64,000 nt of DNA from positions 80,795-144,794 of the forward strand of contig CAWIZE010000012.1 in NCBI GenBank assembly GCA_963840545.1, written 5' to 3'. The notes beneath the pieces were generated by a model, which saw nothing but the letters and a program-made list of their open reading frames with translations, had not been told where the DNA came from and did not search any database. Below, piece after piece: positions 8,290 through 17,441 of this stretch (positions are counted from its first letter, which is position 1; every line of letters begins with the position of its first letter). The position numbers and the translations under genes are program-made. Source of the DNA: JAKAWQ01 sp963840545 (GTDB taxonomy: Bacteria; Pseudomonadota; Alphaproteobacteria; Acetobacterales; Acetobacteraceae).

Positions 8290-11205
8290 ATGCGCCTTCG
8301 CCACGCCGCAATCCTGGCCGTCGGCCGGCCGATCACCTTCCGCTTCGAAGGAAAGGAGATCGCTGCCCTCGAGGGCGAGACCGTGGCCGCCGCGCTTTCC
8401 GCGGCCGGCGTTCTCGGCCTTCGGCGCACCCGATCCGGGGCGCCGCGCGGCCTCCATTGCGGCATCGGCGCCTGCTTTGACTGCCTGGTCACCATCGATG
8501 ATCGCGCCGGCCAGCGCGCCTGCCTCATCCCCGCGGCCGGCGGCATGGAGGTGAGCGGGAGCGCCCCGCCATCCTTCGCGCCTCTTGGCCGGGCGCCGAC
8601 GCGCCTCGAGCCCGAGGAGCGCCTCCCCGATGTGCTCGTCGTCGGCGCCGGTCCGGCCGGCCTCTCGGCGGCGATCGCCGCCCGCGAGGCGGGTGCCTCG
8701 GTCGTTCTCCTCGACGAGCGGGACAAGGCGGGCGGCCAGTATCTGAAGCCGCTGGCCGCGAGCCACGCTTACGCTGGCCGCACCAATGCCGCGCCGGACG
8801 CCCAGTTTCGCGAGGGCGACGCGCTCCGTGCCGCCGCCGCGGCGGCCGGCGTCACGATCGAGACCGGGGCGCTGGCCTGGGGCGCTTTCGCCCCGGACGA
8901 GATCGCCGCGGTCGTCCGCGACCGTGAGACCGTCTTTCGTCCGCGGCGCCTCATCCTCGCCCCCGGCGCGCATGAGCGCCCGGTTCCCCTGCCCGGCTGG
9001 ACGCTCCCGGGCGTGATGACCACGGGCGGCCTCCAAACCCTCGTCCGCGCGGCTCGCGTCTGCCCCGCAGAGCCTGTGGTCATCGCCGGCAGCGGTCCGC
9101 TCAATTTTCAGCTCGCCGCCGAACTGGTCGCCTCGGGTGTCCGCCTCGCCGCCGTGGTCGAGGCGGCGCCGCGCCCCGGCGCCGCCGCTCTCGCCGAGAT
9201 CCTGGCGCTCGCCCGGAGCGCGCCCGATCTCCTCCGGTCAGGCTTGTCGTACCTCCTTCGCCTGCGGCGTGCCGGCGTGCCTGTCTTCTGGTCCAGCGCG
9301 ATCGCGGCAATCGAGGGCAAGGATCGCCCTTCCGCCGTCCGCATCGCGACGTCCGCCCGCGAGCGGCGCGTTGCGGCCGGGCTCGTCGCGCTCAACGCGG
9401 GCTTTCAGCCGGAAACCGGGCTCGCCCGCGCGCTCGGCGCGGCGCACCGCTTCATCGATGCCGGGCTCGGCCATCTCGCGACAATCACCGACGATGAGGG
9501 CCGGACGAGCCTCCCCGCGGTCTTTGCCGTTGGTGATGGGGCGGAGTTTGGCGGCGCCCGGGTCGCCGCCGCCCGCGGCCGCCTTGCCGGCCTGGCCGCC
9601 GCCCGCGACCTCGGCCTCCACGCGCCCTCGGGCCAATCGGCCCGCGCGGCGCTCTCCCGGGCGGAGATCTTTCAGCGGGCGCTGTGGCGGATCTATTCGC
9701 CGCCCCGGTTCGATGCGGCGGCCCTTGCCGATTCGACCATCGTCTGCCGCTGCGAGGAGGTCACGGCCGGCCATCTCCGCGCCGAAATCGCCCAAGGCGC
9801 GAGCTCTCTCGCCGCACTCAAAAAAGCGACGCGAGCCGGCATGGGCCCCTGCCAGGGCCGCTTCTGCGCCGCGACCGTCGCCCGTCTTTGTCCGGGGCGC
9901 CCGGAACCGCTCGCTTTCGCCTTTCCCCGCCCGCCGATCCGCCCCGTGCCGATTGCCCCGCTGATGTTCCCCGGTCCCGAATTTGCGGCCGAGCATATTC
10001 CGGAGCCGGCACTCCCCGCGCATCGTCCCGCTGCTCGGGCGGCCGTCCTGCCCCAAACTGCGGACGTCCTGGTTATCGGGGGGGGCATCGTTGGCCTCGC
10101 CACGGCTCTTTACCTTGCCCGCGAGGGAATCGACGTCCTCGTCGCCGAACGCGAGCCGGATTTCGCCATGGCCGCCAGCACCGCCAATGCGGGGAGCCTG
10201 CACGTCCAGCTCCTCGCCTATGATTTTTCCGAAACCGGCCCGCCCGATGGCGGGCCGGCGGCCGCCACCCTGCCCCTCGGCCCGCAAAGCATCGCCCTCT
10301 GGAAGGAGATCGCCGCGGAGGCCGGGGAACCACTTGGCATCGTCACCGAGGGCGGCCTCATGGTCGCCGAGAACGAGCGGGCCATGGGCTGGCTCGCTGC
10401 CAAAGTCGCGATGGAGAACCGCCATGGCATCCCAAGCCGTCTGATCGGCGCGGCCGAGCTTCGCGCCCTCGCGCCGGCGCTCTCGCCCACGCTCGTTGGT
10501 GGGGATTTCTGCCCCGGCGAAGGCTATGGCGACCCGCTCCGCGGCAGTTTCGCCCTCCGCCGCCTCGCGGAACAAAGCGGCGCCCGACTTCTCCCGGGCG
10601 TCGCGGTGACCTCCCTCGCCCGCGTCGGCAGCGCCTGGCACGCGGGGTCCGGCCGTGGCCAGATTCGCGCCGGCCGCGTGGTGAATGCCGCCGGTCCCTA
10701 TGCTCGCCACATCGCCGCGATGGCCGGGCTCGCGGTGCCCGTCAGCGGCACCGTGCAGCAGGTGATCGTCACGGTGCCCGTCCCCCCCCTCACGCGTCAT
10801 CTCGTGCTGCTTGCCGAGCGCCACCTCTCCCTCAAACAACAGGCCAATGGCAGTTTCCTCGTCGGCGGCGGCTGGTTCGGCGGGTACGACGCGGCGTCCG
10901 GCGCGACGCAGCCCCTTCGCCGCAACATCGAGGCCAATCTTTGGGTCGCCGGCCGCGCCCTGCCTGCCCTCGCCGGGCTCTCCGCGGTCCGCGCCTGGAC
11001 CGGCATGGCCCCCGAGATCGACGCCGCGCCCCTGCTCGGCGAGGCTCCCGGCTTTCCCGGCTTCTTCAACGCCCTGGCCGCCAACGCCTATACGCTCGGG
11101 CCGGTCATCGGCCGCCTGACCGCGGCCGCGATTCGCCACGGCGCCGGACTCGATCCAGCCTACACCCTCGCCCGTTTCGCCGCCCGCCGACCCGTTGTGC
11201 TATAA
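8290..11205 (+). CDS. Single-chain HcnABC/opine-oxidase-like fusion: 2Fe-2S + FAD reductase + BFD 2Fe-2S + DAO oxidase
   Basis: A 971-residue protein that joins what are usually three subunits of the HcnABC, opine oxidase (OoxAB/NoxAB) or D-hydroxyproline dehydrogenase (LhpBEF) type. Residues ~10-90 are a ferredoxin-like domain with cysteines in HCGIGACFDC and a later Cys (QRAC). Residues ~110-440 are an FAD/pyridine-nucleotide-disulfide domain (VVGAGPAGLSAAIAA). Residues ~475-560 are a BFD-like 2Fe-2S domain (IVCRCEEVT and MGPCQGRFC). Residues ~590-960 are a DAO-type FAD amine oxidase (VIGGGIVGLATALYLARE). Expected chemistry is oxidation of a secondary amine or D-imino acid. ATG at 8290 was chosen because it directly precedes the ferredoxin fold; the upstream extension to 8188 is repeat-derived. 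The true substrate is unknown, and HCN synthesis should not be assumed. Confidence 0.87.
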   Translation: MRLRHAAILAVGRPITFRFEGKEIAALEGETVAAALSAAGVLGLRRTRSGAPRGLHCGIGACFDCLVTIDDRAGQRACLIPAAGGMEVSGSAPPSFAPLGRAPTRLEPEERLPDVLVVGAGPAGLSAAIAAREAGASVVLLDERDKAGGQYLKPLAASHAYAGRTNAAPDAQFREGDALRAAAAAAGVTIETGALAWGAFAPDEIAAVVRDRETVFRPRRLILAPGAHERPVPLPGWTLPGVMTTGGLQTLVRAARVCPAEPVVIAGSGPLNFQLAAELVASGVRLAAVVEAAPRPGAAALAEILALARSAPDLLRSGLSYLLRLRRAGVPVFWSSAIAAIEGKDRPSAVRIATSARERRVAAGLVALNAGFQPETGLARALGAAHRFIDAGLGHLATITDDEGRTSLPAVFAVGDGAEFGGARVAAARGRLAGLAAARDLGLHAPSGQSARAALSRAEIFQRALWRIYSPPRFDAAALADSTIVCRCEEVTAGHLRAEIAQGASSLAALKKATRAGMGPCQGRFCAATVARLCPGRPEPLAFAFPRPPIRPVPIAPLMFPGPEFAAEHIPEPALPAHRPAARAAVLPQTADVLVIGGGIVGLATALYLAREGIDVLVAEREPDFAMAASTANAGSLHVQLLAYDFSETGPPDGGPAAATLPLGPQSIALWKEIAAEAGEPLGIVTEGGLMVAENERAMGWLAAKVAMENRHGIPSRLIGAAELRALAPALSPTLVGGDFCPGEGYGDPLRGSFALRRLAEQSGARLLPGVAVTSLARVGSAWHAGSGRGQIRAGRVVNAAGPYARHIAAMAGLAVPVSGTVQQVIVTVPVPPLTRHLVLLAERHLSLKQQANGSFLVGGGWFGGYDAASGATQPLRRNIEANLWVAGRALPALAGLSAVRAWTGMAPEIDAAPLLGEAPGFPGFFNALAANAYTLGPVIGRLTAAAIRHGAGLDPAYTLARFAARRPVVL

Positions 11206-11232
11206 GCCCGCCGCCTGTTCGGGATCCCCTGG

Positions 11233-12069
11233 ATGCGTCCTCGCATAGCCTTCGCGTTCCTCCTTCTGCCACTCCTTCTCGGGGGCTGCGGCCTCTTTGG
11301 GGGGGGGCCGACCGTCAAGAAAACAGCCGCGCCGGCGACCGCCGAGGGCCTCTACCAGAGCGGCGTCGCGCGGATGAACGCCCAGGACTACACGCACGCC
11401 ATCAGTGACTTCGATCAGGTCGAGGAGGATTTCCCCTTCTCGCCCTGGGCGACGAATGCCCAGTTGATGCACGGCTACGCGTCCTATCTGCAGCAGGATT
11501 ACACGGGTGCGATCGACGCGCTCGAGCGCTTCATCCAGCTCCACCCGGCCAATCCCGACATCGCCTACGCCTATTACCTCCGTGCGCTCTGCTATTACGA
11601 GCAGATCTCGGACATCCTGCGTGATCAGCAGACGACACGGGAAGCGATCAGCGCGCTTCAAGAGGTGGTCAGCCGCTTTCCGGGGAGCGCCTACGCCAAC
11701 GACGCGCGCCTGAAGATCGATCTCTGCCGTGACCATCTCGCCGGCCACGAGATGGTGATCGGGCGCTACTACGAACGCCAGAGCGACTATATCGCGGCCA
11801 TCGGCCGCTATCAGACCGTGATCCAGGAGTATCAGACCACCAACCACGTCCCCGAGGCGCTGGAGCGTCTCGTCGAATGCTACCTCAAGCTCGGGATGAA
11901 GACCGAAGCGGCGCACGCCGGCGCGGTGCTCGGGTACAACTATCCCGGCAGCGTCTGGTATCGTGACGCTTATGCGCGGCTGCACGAGGCCGGCATCGTC
12001 ACGGCCAGTGTACCGCAGACGGCCGGCAGCCCGGGATTCTTCGCCGGCATCTGGGGCGCGATCTTCTGA
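11233..12069 (+). CDS. bamD: Outer membrane protein assembly factor BamD (lipoprotein)
   Basis: BamD is the essential TPR lipoprotein of the BAM complex that inserts beta-barrel proteins into the outer membrane. The 278-residue product has a lipoprotein signal with lipobox LLGGC (Cys at residue ~20), followed by tandem TPR-like repeats: AEGLYQSGVARMNAQDY, YLQQDYTGAIDALERFI, YYLRALCYYEQI and SDYIAAIGRY. The motif HPANPDIAYAYYLRALCYY is typical of BamD/ComL. It is followed after 16 bp by recN and then ligA, a gene order common in alphaproteobacteria. It is 27 bp from the upstream fusion gene. Confidence 0.93.
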   Translation: MRPRIAFAFLLLPLLLGGCGLFGGGPTVKKTAAPATAEGLYQSGVARMNAQDYTHAISDFDQVEEDFPFSPWATNAQLMHGYASYLQQDYTGAIDALERFIQLHPANPDIAYAYYLRALCYYEQISDILRDQQTTREAISALQEVVSRFPGSAYANDARLKIDLCRDHLAGHEMVIGRYYERQSDYIAAIGRYQTVIQEYQTTNHVPEALERLVECYLKLGMKTEAAHAGAVLGYNYPGSVWYRDAYARLHEAGIVTASVPQTAGSPGFFAGIWGAIF

Positions 12070-12085
12070 TCCCGGGCGGACGGAG

Positions 12086-13792
12086 ATGCTGACGGCTCTC
12101 TGCCTCCGCGACGTGGTTCTGATCGATCGGCTCGATATCGCTTTCGGCCCCGGGCTCGGCGTCCTTACCGGCGAAACCGGCGCCGGGAAGTCGATTCTGC
12201 TGGATGGCCTCGGCCTCGCTCTCGGCGCTCGCGCCGAGGCTGCCCTGGTCGCCCGGGATGCCGCCGAGGCAACTGCGGTCGCCTGCTTCGCTCCGCCCCC
12301 CGATCACCCCGTGCGGGGCTTGCTCGCCGAGCAGGGGATCGATGGTGACGACGAGGTCCTGCTCCGCCGTATCCTCGCTCGAGACGGGCGCTCACGTGCG
12401 TTCATCAACGACCACCCCGTGAGTGTCGGACTTCTGCGCCGCGCCGGCATCGCGCTGGTCGAGATGCAGTCCCAAAACGCGCAGATCGGGCTGGCGGACC
12501 CGTCCGTCCAACGTGCCCTGCTCGATGGCTTCGCGGTTGACCCGAAGATGTCCGGGGCCGTCGACGCGACCTATTCCGCCTGGCGCATGGCTGCCCGCGC
12601 CGCCGCGGAGGCCGTCGCGGCAGGGAAGCGAACGGAGCGGAACGCCGAATGGCTTGCCCATGTCGTCCAGGAACTCGATGCGCTCGCCCCCGGGCCGGAC
12701 GAGGAACCGCGCCTCGTGGCGCAACGCCAGACCCTTCAGGAGGGCGAGCGGCGGGCGGAGGCGCTGGCCGCTTCGCTCGCCGAACTCGCCCCGCGGGGCC
12801 GCTCCGGCTCCTCTCCTGCCGCCGCGGTCCGGGCGGCTTCCCGCGCTCTTTCCCGCCTCGTCCCGCCGATGACGGAGGCGCTGGCCGCGCTCGAACGAGC
12901 GGAGGAGGCGCTCGGCGAGGCCGAGACGCTCCTCGAGCGCCTCGCCGGGGTCGAAATGGACGATCCCGGCCGCCTGGAACAGGCCGAAACCCGTCTCTTT
13001 GCGCTGCGTGCCGCCGCTCGCAAGCACGCTGTGACGGTCTCCGAATTGCCCGAGTTGCACGCCCGCCTTAATGGCGAGCTTGCGGCGATCGAGAACGGGG
13101 CCGCTGCCGCCGCCGTCTGCACCCGCCGCGCCGAGGCAGCCCGCAGCGCCTATGTTGAGGCGGCGAGCCGGCTTGCCGCGGCCCGCGCGGAAGGCGCCAA
13201 GCGGCTTGAAGCCGCGCTGGCGAGCGAATTGCCGCCACTCCGACTGGAAAAGGCCCGCTTCCACTGCCGCCTCACCCCTCTGCCCGAATCGGAATGGGGA
13301 CCTGAGGGGAGCGATGCCGTATCCTTCCTGCTCGCCGCAAATCCCGGGCAGGAACCGGCACCGCTTGCCCGCGCGGCATCCGGGGGCGAGCGCGCGCGTC
13401 TGATGCTCGCGCTCAAGGTGGTCCTGGTGGGCGCCCGCAATCCGGGCACCCTGATCTTCGACGAGGTGGATGCCGGCATCGGCGGCGCCGCCGCGGCGGC
13501 GGTGGGCGAGCGGCTCGCGCGGATTGCGGAGCGCGTGCAGGTGCTGGTGGTTACCCACAGTCCGCAAGTCGCCGTGCATGGCCGCCAGCATTTCCGCATC
13601 ACCAAGGAGGTTGCGCGCGGCCGCACCACGACGCGTGTGGCCGAACTCGACGGCTTGCTCCGCCAGGAGGAGATTGCCCGGATGCTGGCCGGCGCCACGG
13701 TGACCGATGCGGCCCGCGCCGCGGCCGCCAGCCTGCTCGCCGGTCCCCGGCCCGTCTCCGCCAGCAACCGCCGCCTGCGGGCGGGCTCATGA
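12086..13792 (+). CDS. recN: DNA repair protein RecN
   Basis: RecN is an SMC-like ATPase acting in recombinational repair of double-strand breaks. The 568-residue protein has the Walker A motif GETGAGKSILLDGL near residue 30, a long central coiled-coil region rich in Ala, Glu and Arg (~residues 150-390), the ABC signature SGGERARLMLALK near residue 435, Walker B LIFDEVDAGIGG, and the final VLVVTHSPQVAVHG switch. ATG at 12086 is preceded by GGAG and gives the standard MLTALCLRDVVLIDRL N-terminus. It overlaps the ligA start by 4 bp, so the two are translationally coupled. Confidence 0.95.
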   Translation: MLTALCLRDVVLIDRLDIAFGPGLGVLTGETGAGKSILLDGLGLALGARAEAALVARDAAEATAVACFAPPPDHPVRGLLAEQGIDGDDEVLLRRILARDGRSRAFINDHPVSVGLLRRAGIALVEMQSQNAQIGLADPSVQRALLDGFAVDPKMSGAVDATYSAWRMAARAAAEAVAAGKRTERNAEWLAHVVQELDALAPGPDEEPRLVAQRQTLQEGERRAEALAASLAELAPRGRSGSSPAAAVRAASRALSRLVPPMTEALAALERAEEALGEAETLLERLAGVEMDDPGRLEQAETRLFALRAAARKHAVTVSELPELHARLNGELAAIENGAAAAAVCTRRAEAARSAYVEAASRLAAARAEGAKRLEAALASELPPLRLEKARFHCRLTPLPESEWGPEGSDAVSFLLAANPGQEPAPLARAASGGERARLMLALKVVLVGARNPGTLIFDEVDAGIGGAAAAAVGERLARIAERVQVLVVTHSPQVAVHGRQHFRITKEVARGRTTTRVAELDGLLRQEEIARMLAGATVTDAARAAAASLLAGPRPVSASNRRLRAGS

Positions 13793-15871
13793 AGAAGCCC
13801 GCCGAAGTCCCGGTCGAAGATCTGGACGAGAGGGAGGCCGCGGCCGAACTCGGACGTCTCGCGGCGCAAATCGGCGACGCCGACCGTGCCTACTACGAGG
13901 CCGATGCTCCGGTGATGACGGATGCCGAATACGACCGGCTGCGCACCCGGAACGAAGCGATCGAGGGGCGCTTCCCGGCTCTCGCCCGGCCCGACTCTCC
14001 GGCCCGCCGGGTCGGTGCCGCGCCCGCCGGCGGCTTTCGCAAGCTTCGTCACCGCGAGCCCATGATCTCGCTGGACAATGTTCTTACCCCGGACGAGTTC
14101 TCCGAGTTCGTCGCCCGCGCCCGACGTTTCCTCGGCTTCGATCCCTCGCGCTCCCTGCTCATGGTCGGGGAGCCGAAGATCGACGGACTGTCCATCTCCC
14201 TTACCTATGAGCAAGGCCGGTTCGTCGCCGGCGCCACGCGCGGCGACGGCATCGAGGGAGAAGACGTTACCGCGAATCTGAAAACGATGAAGGCGGTGCC
14301 GCAACGCCTGCATGGCCAGGCCCCTTCGTTCATCGAGATCCGCGGCGAGGTCTACATGATGAAGACCGACTTCCTCGCGCTCAACAACGCCCAGGAAAAA
14401 GCGGGAGAGAAAGCCTTCGCCAATCCGCGCAACGCTGCCGCCGGCAGCCTCCGCCAGCTCGATCCGTCGATCACCGCCTCGCGCCGCCTTTCCCTCTTCG
14501 CCTACGCGATGGGCGCGGCGAGCGAAGCGGTGGCGGACACACATTGGGGTTACCTCGAACGGCTTCGCGGCTGGGGCTTTACCGTCAATCCGCTCTCCCG
14601 CCACGTGCGCGACGAGAGCGAAGCCGCCGTCTTCCAGGAAAAGATGACCGGTGAGCGCGCAACGCTCGGCTACGACATCGACGGCGTGGTTTACAAGGCC
14701 GACGATCTTGCCTTGCAGCGCCGTCTGGGCGCGGTCGGCCGCGCCCCGCGATGGGCCGTTGCGTGGAAATTCCCCGCCGAGCAGGCGATCACGAAGCTCG
14801 AGGATATTCTCATCCAGGTCGGCCGCACCGGCGCACTCACCCCGGTGGCGCAGCTCACGCCGGTCAATGTGGGCGGCGTGCTGGTCTCCCGCGCCAGCCT
14901 GCACAATGAGGACGAGATCGCGCGCAAGGACATCCGCATCGGCGACTGGGTACGGATCCAACGCGCCGGCGATGTGATCCCGCAAATACTCGGTGTCGTT
15001 CTATCCCGCCGGCCCAAGGACGCAGAACCCTTCATCTTCCCCGAGACCTGCCCTGTCTGCGCCAGCCGGGCGGTGCGCGAAACCGGCGAGGCGGTGCGTC
15101 GCTGCACCGGCGGGCTTACCTGCCCGGCCCAGGTGGTCGAGCGGCTGCGCCACTTCGTCTCGCGCGGCGCCTTCGATATCGAGGGGCTCGGCGAAAAGAC
15201 GATTGCCGAGTTCTCCGCCGATGGCCTGCTGCAGAGCCCGGTGGACATCTTCTCTCTTCCCGTTCGCGAGGTCGAGATTGCCAGGCGCGAAGGCTGGGGC
15301 GAAACCTCGGCACGGAACCTCTCGAAGGCCATCGCGGAGCGGCGGCGAATCCCGCTCGCCCGCTTCATCTATGCCCTTGGCATCCGGCGCATCGGCGAAG
15401 CGAATGCCCGCCTCCTCGCCCGCCACTTTGGTTCCTACCGGCACTTCGCTGCGGCCATGCAGGCGGCCGCCGATCCCGATTCGCCCGCGCGCCAGACGCT
15501 CGAACTCGATCCTCGGGATTGGCCCGGCGATCGTCGAAGAGCTGGTCGCGTTCTTCGCCGAGCCGCGCAACCGCGCTACTCTCGAAGCGCTGGAGCGCGC
15601 GGTCACCATCGAGGACGCGGATCCGGCGCCAAGCGGATCTTCGCCCCTTTCCGGCAAGACGATCGTCTTCACCGGCACGCTGGCGAGCATGACACGTGCG
15701 GAAGCCAAGGCCCGCGCCGAAACGCTCGGCGCGAAGGTGGCGGACAGCGTCTCGCGCGGCACCGACTTCGTCGTCGCCGGGGCAGATTCCGGCTCCAAGG
15801 CGCGCAAGGCCAAAGAACTCGGCGTACGCACGATCGATGAAGAGGAGTGGCGCGGGCTCGCCGACCTCTGA
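13789..15871 (+). CDS. ligA: NAD+-dependent DNA ligase LigA, reading frame broken near 15.51 kb
   Basis: LigA seals nicks during replication using NAD+. The first frame (13789 to about 15515) contains the Ia/adenylation domain with the nucleotidyl lysine K130 in KIDGLS, the OB domain, the four-Cys zinc finger (CPVC...CTGGLTC) and the first helix-hairpin-helix repeats. From about 15505 the homology continues in the +1 frame: GIGPAIVEELVAFFAEPRNR and a full BRCT domain (GKTIVFTGTLASMTRAEAKA) to the stop at 15871. Read literally, the first frame runs to 15840 with a nonsense tail. One surplus base or two missing bases near 15505-15520 would restore one protein of about 693 residues. Since ligA is normally essential, a sequence error or a second ligA copy is likely. 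Confidence 0.9.
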
Positions 15872-15878
15872 AGCCGGC

Positions 15879-17057
15879 TTACGAGCTGCGGTAGAGCTTG
15901 GTCAGCACGAATTCGCGATGACCCAGCGCCTCGCTCGCGGTGAGCCGGCCGTTCGCGGTGCGCAGGATCATGTCGATCAGCGCGTCGCCCGCATCCGGGA
16001 CCGTCATCTGCCGGCGCAGGATCCCCGAGACATCGAGATCGATGTGCTCGGACATCGTGCGCACCGTGCGCGGGTTCCCGGAGATCTTGATCACCGGAAC
16101 GATTGGATTCCCGATGATGTTGCCCTGGCCGGTGGGAAAGGTGTGGACGACGTAGCCGGCGGCGGCCATCAGCGTCACGCACTCGGCTGCGGCCGAGGAG
16201 GTGTCCATGTAGTAGAGGCCGGGGCCTTTGGCCGGCGCCTCCGCCGGCTCGAGCACGTCGATATAGCGGGAGGTGCGGCCGATCTTTTCGAGATTGCCGA
16301 ACGCCTTTTCCTCAATTGTCGTCAGGCCGCCCTCGATGTTCCCCTTGGTCGGTTGCGACTCCGAGAGATCATCGACCTTGTAAGGTTCGATAACCTCGTC
16401 CTGATAGGCCTTCCAGGTCGCATAGAACTTCTCCCCGACCTCGGGCGATGCCGCGCGCGCCTTGCAGATATGCTCGGCGCCTGTGATCTCCGAGGTTTCG
16501 CCGAACACGCCGTAGATGCCGCGCGGGAGAAGCCGGTCGTACATGTTGCCGACCGTGGGGCAAGAGGCGAGCCCTGTGGTCGTATCGCTTTCCCCGCACT
16601 TGGTGGAGACCCAAAGCTCGGAGATGTCGCATTCTTCCTTCTTCATTTCCGAGGCCGCCTGGACGAAATCCTTCGCCCGGCGGGAGGCGGCGGCAATGGT
16701 GTTGATATCGCCGTGCTGTTCGATGGCAAAGCCCTCGACCTGCTTGCCGGTCCTGGCGATGCCCTCGACAACACGTCCGGTCCAGCCCGGCTCGATTCCG
16801 ATGACCACGACCGAGGCGACGTTGGGGTTGGCGCCGGAGCCGATGATCGTGCGGAAGAAGAGATCGAGATCCGCCCCGAACTGCAGGCGTCCGTACGCGT
16901 GGGGCAAGGCGAGCGTGCCCTTGATGTTGTTGGCGACGGCTTCGCAGGCGGCATTGGAAAGGTCATCGAGCGGCAGGATCGCCACGTGGTTGCGAACGCC
17001 CGCGCGCCCGTCCTTGCGTCTCCAGCCGGAGAAGCGGAGATCACCTGTTGCGGCCAT
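15879..17057 (-). CDS. suyB: UxaA-family large subunit, probably (2R)-sulfolactate sulfo-lyase beta (SuyB-like)
   Basis: A 392-residue member of the UxaA/altronate-galactarate dehydratase large-domain family. Conserved pieces include DGRAGVRNHVAILPLDDLSN, ALPHAYGRLQFG, STKCGESDTTTGLASCPTVG with metal-binding Cys, FGETSEITGAE and TFPTGQGNIIGNP. Members split into a ~390- and a ~95-residue subunit with this Cys motif are commonly SuyB of sulfolactate sulfo-lyase, which releases sulfite from (R)-sulfolactate to give pyruvate. Altronate or another sugar-acid dehydratase is the alternative. ATG at 17057 gives the family N-terminus MAATGDLRFSGWRRKDGR. The small subunit gene lies 11 bp upstream, so the two form an operon. 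No sulfite exporter or dehydrogenase is visible nearby. Confidence 0.78.
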   Translation of the reverse strand: MAATGDLRFSGWRRKDGRAGVRNHVAILPLDDLSNAACEAVANNIKGTLALPHAYGRLQFGADLDLFFRTIIGSGANPNVASVVVIGIEPGWTGRVVEGIARTGKQVEGFAIEQHGDINTIAAASRRAKDFVQAASEMKKEECDISELWVSTKCGESDTTTGLASCPTVGNMYDRLLPRGIYGVFGETSEITGAEHICKARAASPEVGEKFYATWKAYQDEVIEPYKVDDLSESQPTKGNIEGGLTTIEEKAFGNLEKIGRTSRYIDVLEPAEAPAKGPGLYYMDTSSAAAECVTLMAAAGYVVHTFPTGQGNIIGNPIVPVIKISGNPRTVRTMSEHIDLDVSGILRRQMTVPDAGDALIDMILRTANGRLTASEALGHREFVLTKLYRSS

Positions 17058-17068
17058 CGCTCTGCCCC

Positions 17069-17356
17069 CTACCAGCGCTTCGTCTTGAGGTTGTGGACGT
17101 GCACATGGCTGCCCTTTGGCGCAGCGCCGATCATCCGCCCGATATCCTCGCCGTACTTGATAGCGGTGTCGCCCGACTTGAGCTCTTTGAGCGCAACCTT
17201 GTGGCCGATCGGCACGTCGGCCGTGGCGGCCAGGCGAAAGGAGGAATTGTCTTCGGTAATCACGCAGAGCATATCGGTGCCCGCTTTGAGGCCCTCGATG
17301 ACGACGACCCCGACATTGTCCCTGGGGCTGTGCACCAGCAATTGCGGGATTTCCAT
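17069..17356 (-). CDS. suyA: UxaA-family small (SAF domain) subunit, SuyA-like
   Basis: A 95-residue SAF-domain protein corresponding to the N-terminal domain of altronate/galactarate dehydratases and to the alpha subunit of (2R)-sulfolactate sulfo-lyase. It contains DNVGVVVIEGLKAG, ADVPIGHKVALKELKSGD, AIKYGEDIG and the C-terminal HVHVHNLKTKRW, typical of this family. It is the first gene of a two-gene minus-strand operon with the large subunit. The promoter region is shared with a divergent GntR-family gene and carries a near-palindrome at 17400-17413. As with the large subunit, the exact substrate is inferred. Confidence 0.78.
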   Translation of the reverse strand: MEIPQLLVHSPRDNVGVVVIEGLKAGTDMLCVITEDNSSFRLAATADVPIGHKVALKELKSGDTAIKYGEDIGRMIGAAPKGSHVHVHNLKTKRW

Positions 17357-17399
17357 GACGCTCCTCTCGCCGTGCGCGCCGGCCTCGTTCGGCGCGATA

Positions 17400-17413
17400 G
17401 TCTTGTATAAGAC
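17400..17413. promoter_or_regulatory. Candidate GntR operator between suyA-like and gntR genes
   Basis: GTCTT-GTAT-AAGAC has perfect 5-bp inverted arms and a central TGTATA resembling operators of GntR-family regulators. It sits in the 85-bp divergent intergenic region, 44 bp before the small-subunit start and 29 bp before gntR. Binding is inferred only. Confidence 0.5.
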
Positions 17414-17441
17414 CCAATCCCTCCGGTAGCGTCAACCCGGC

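Noticed and set aside
8290..11205. Hydrogen cyanide synthase (HcnABC) as the assigned function
   Set aside because: The domain set is shared with opine, hydroxyproline and related dehydrogenases. The sequence alone does not show glycine specificity.
15505..15520. Programmed ribosomal frameshift in ligA
   Set aside because: No slippery heptanucleotide, internal Shine-Dalgarno-like stimulator or downstream stem is evident, and ligA is not known to use recoding. A sequence error is more economical.
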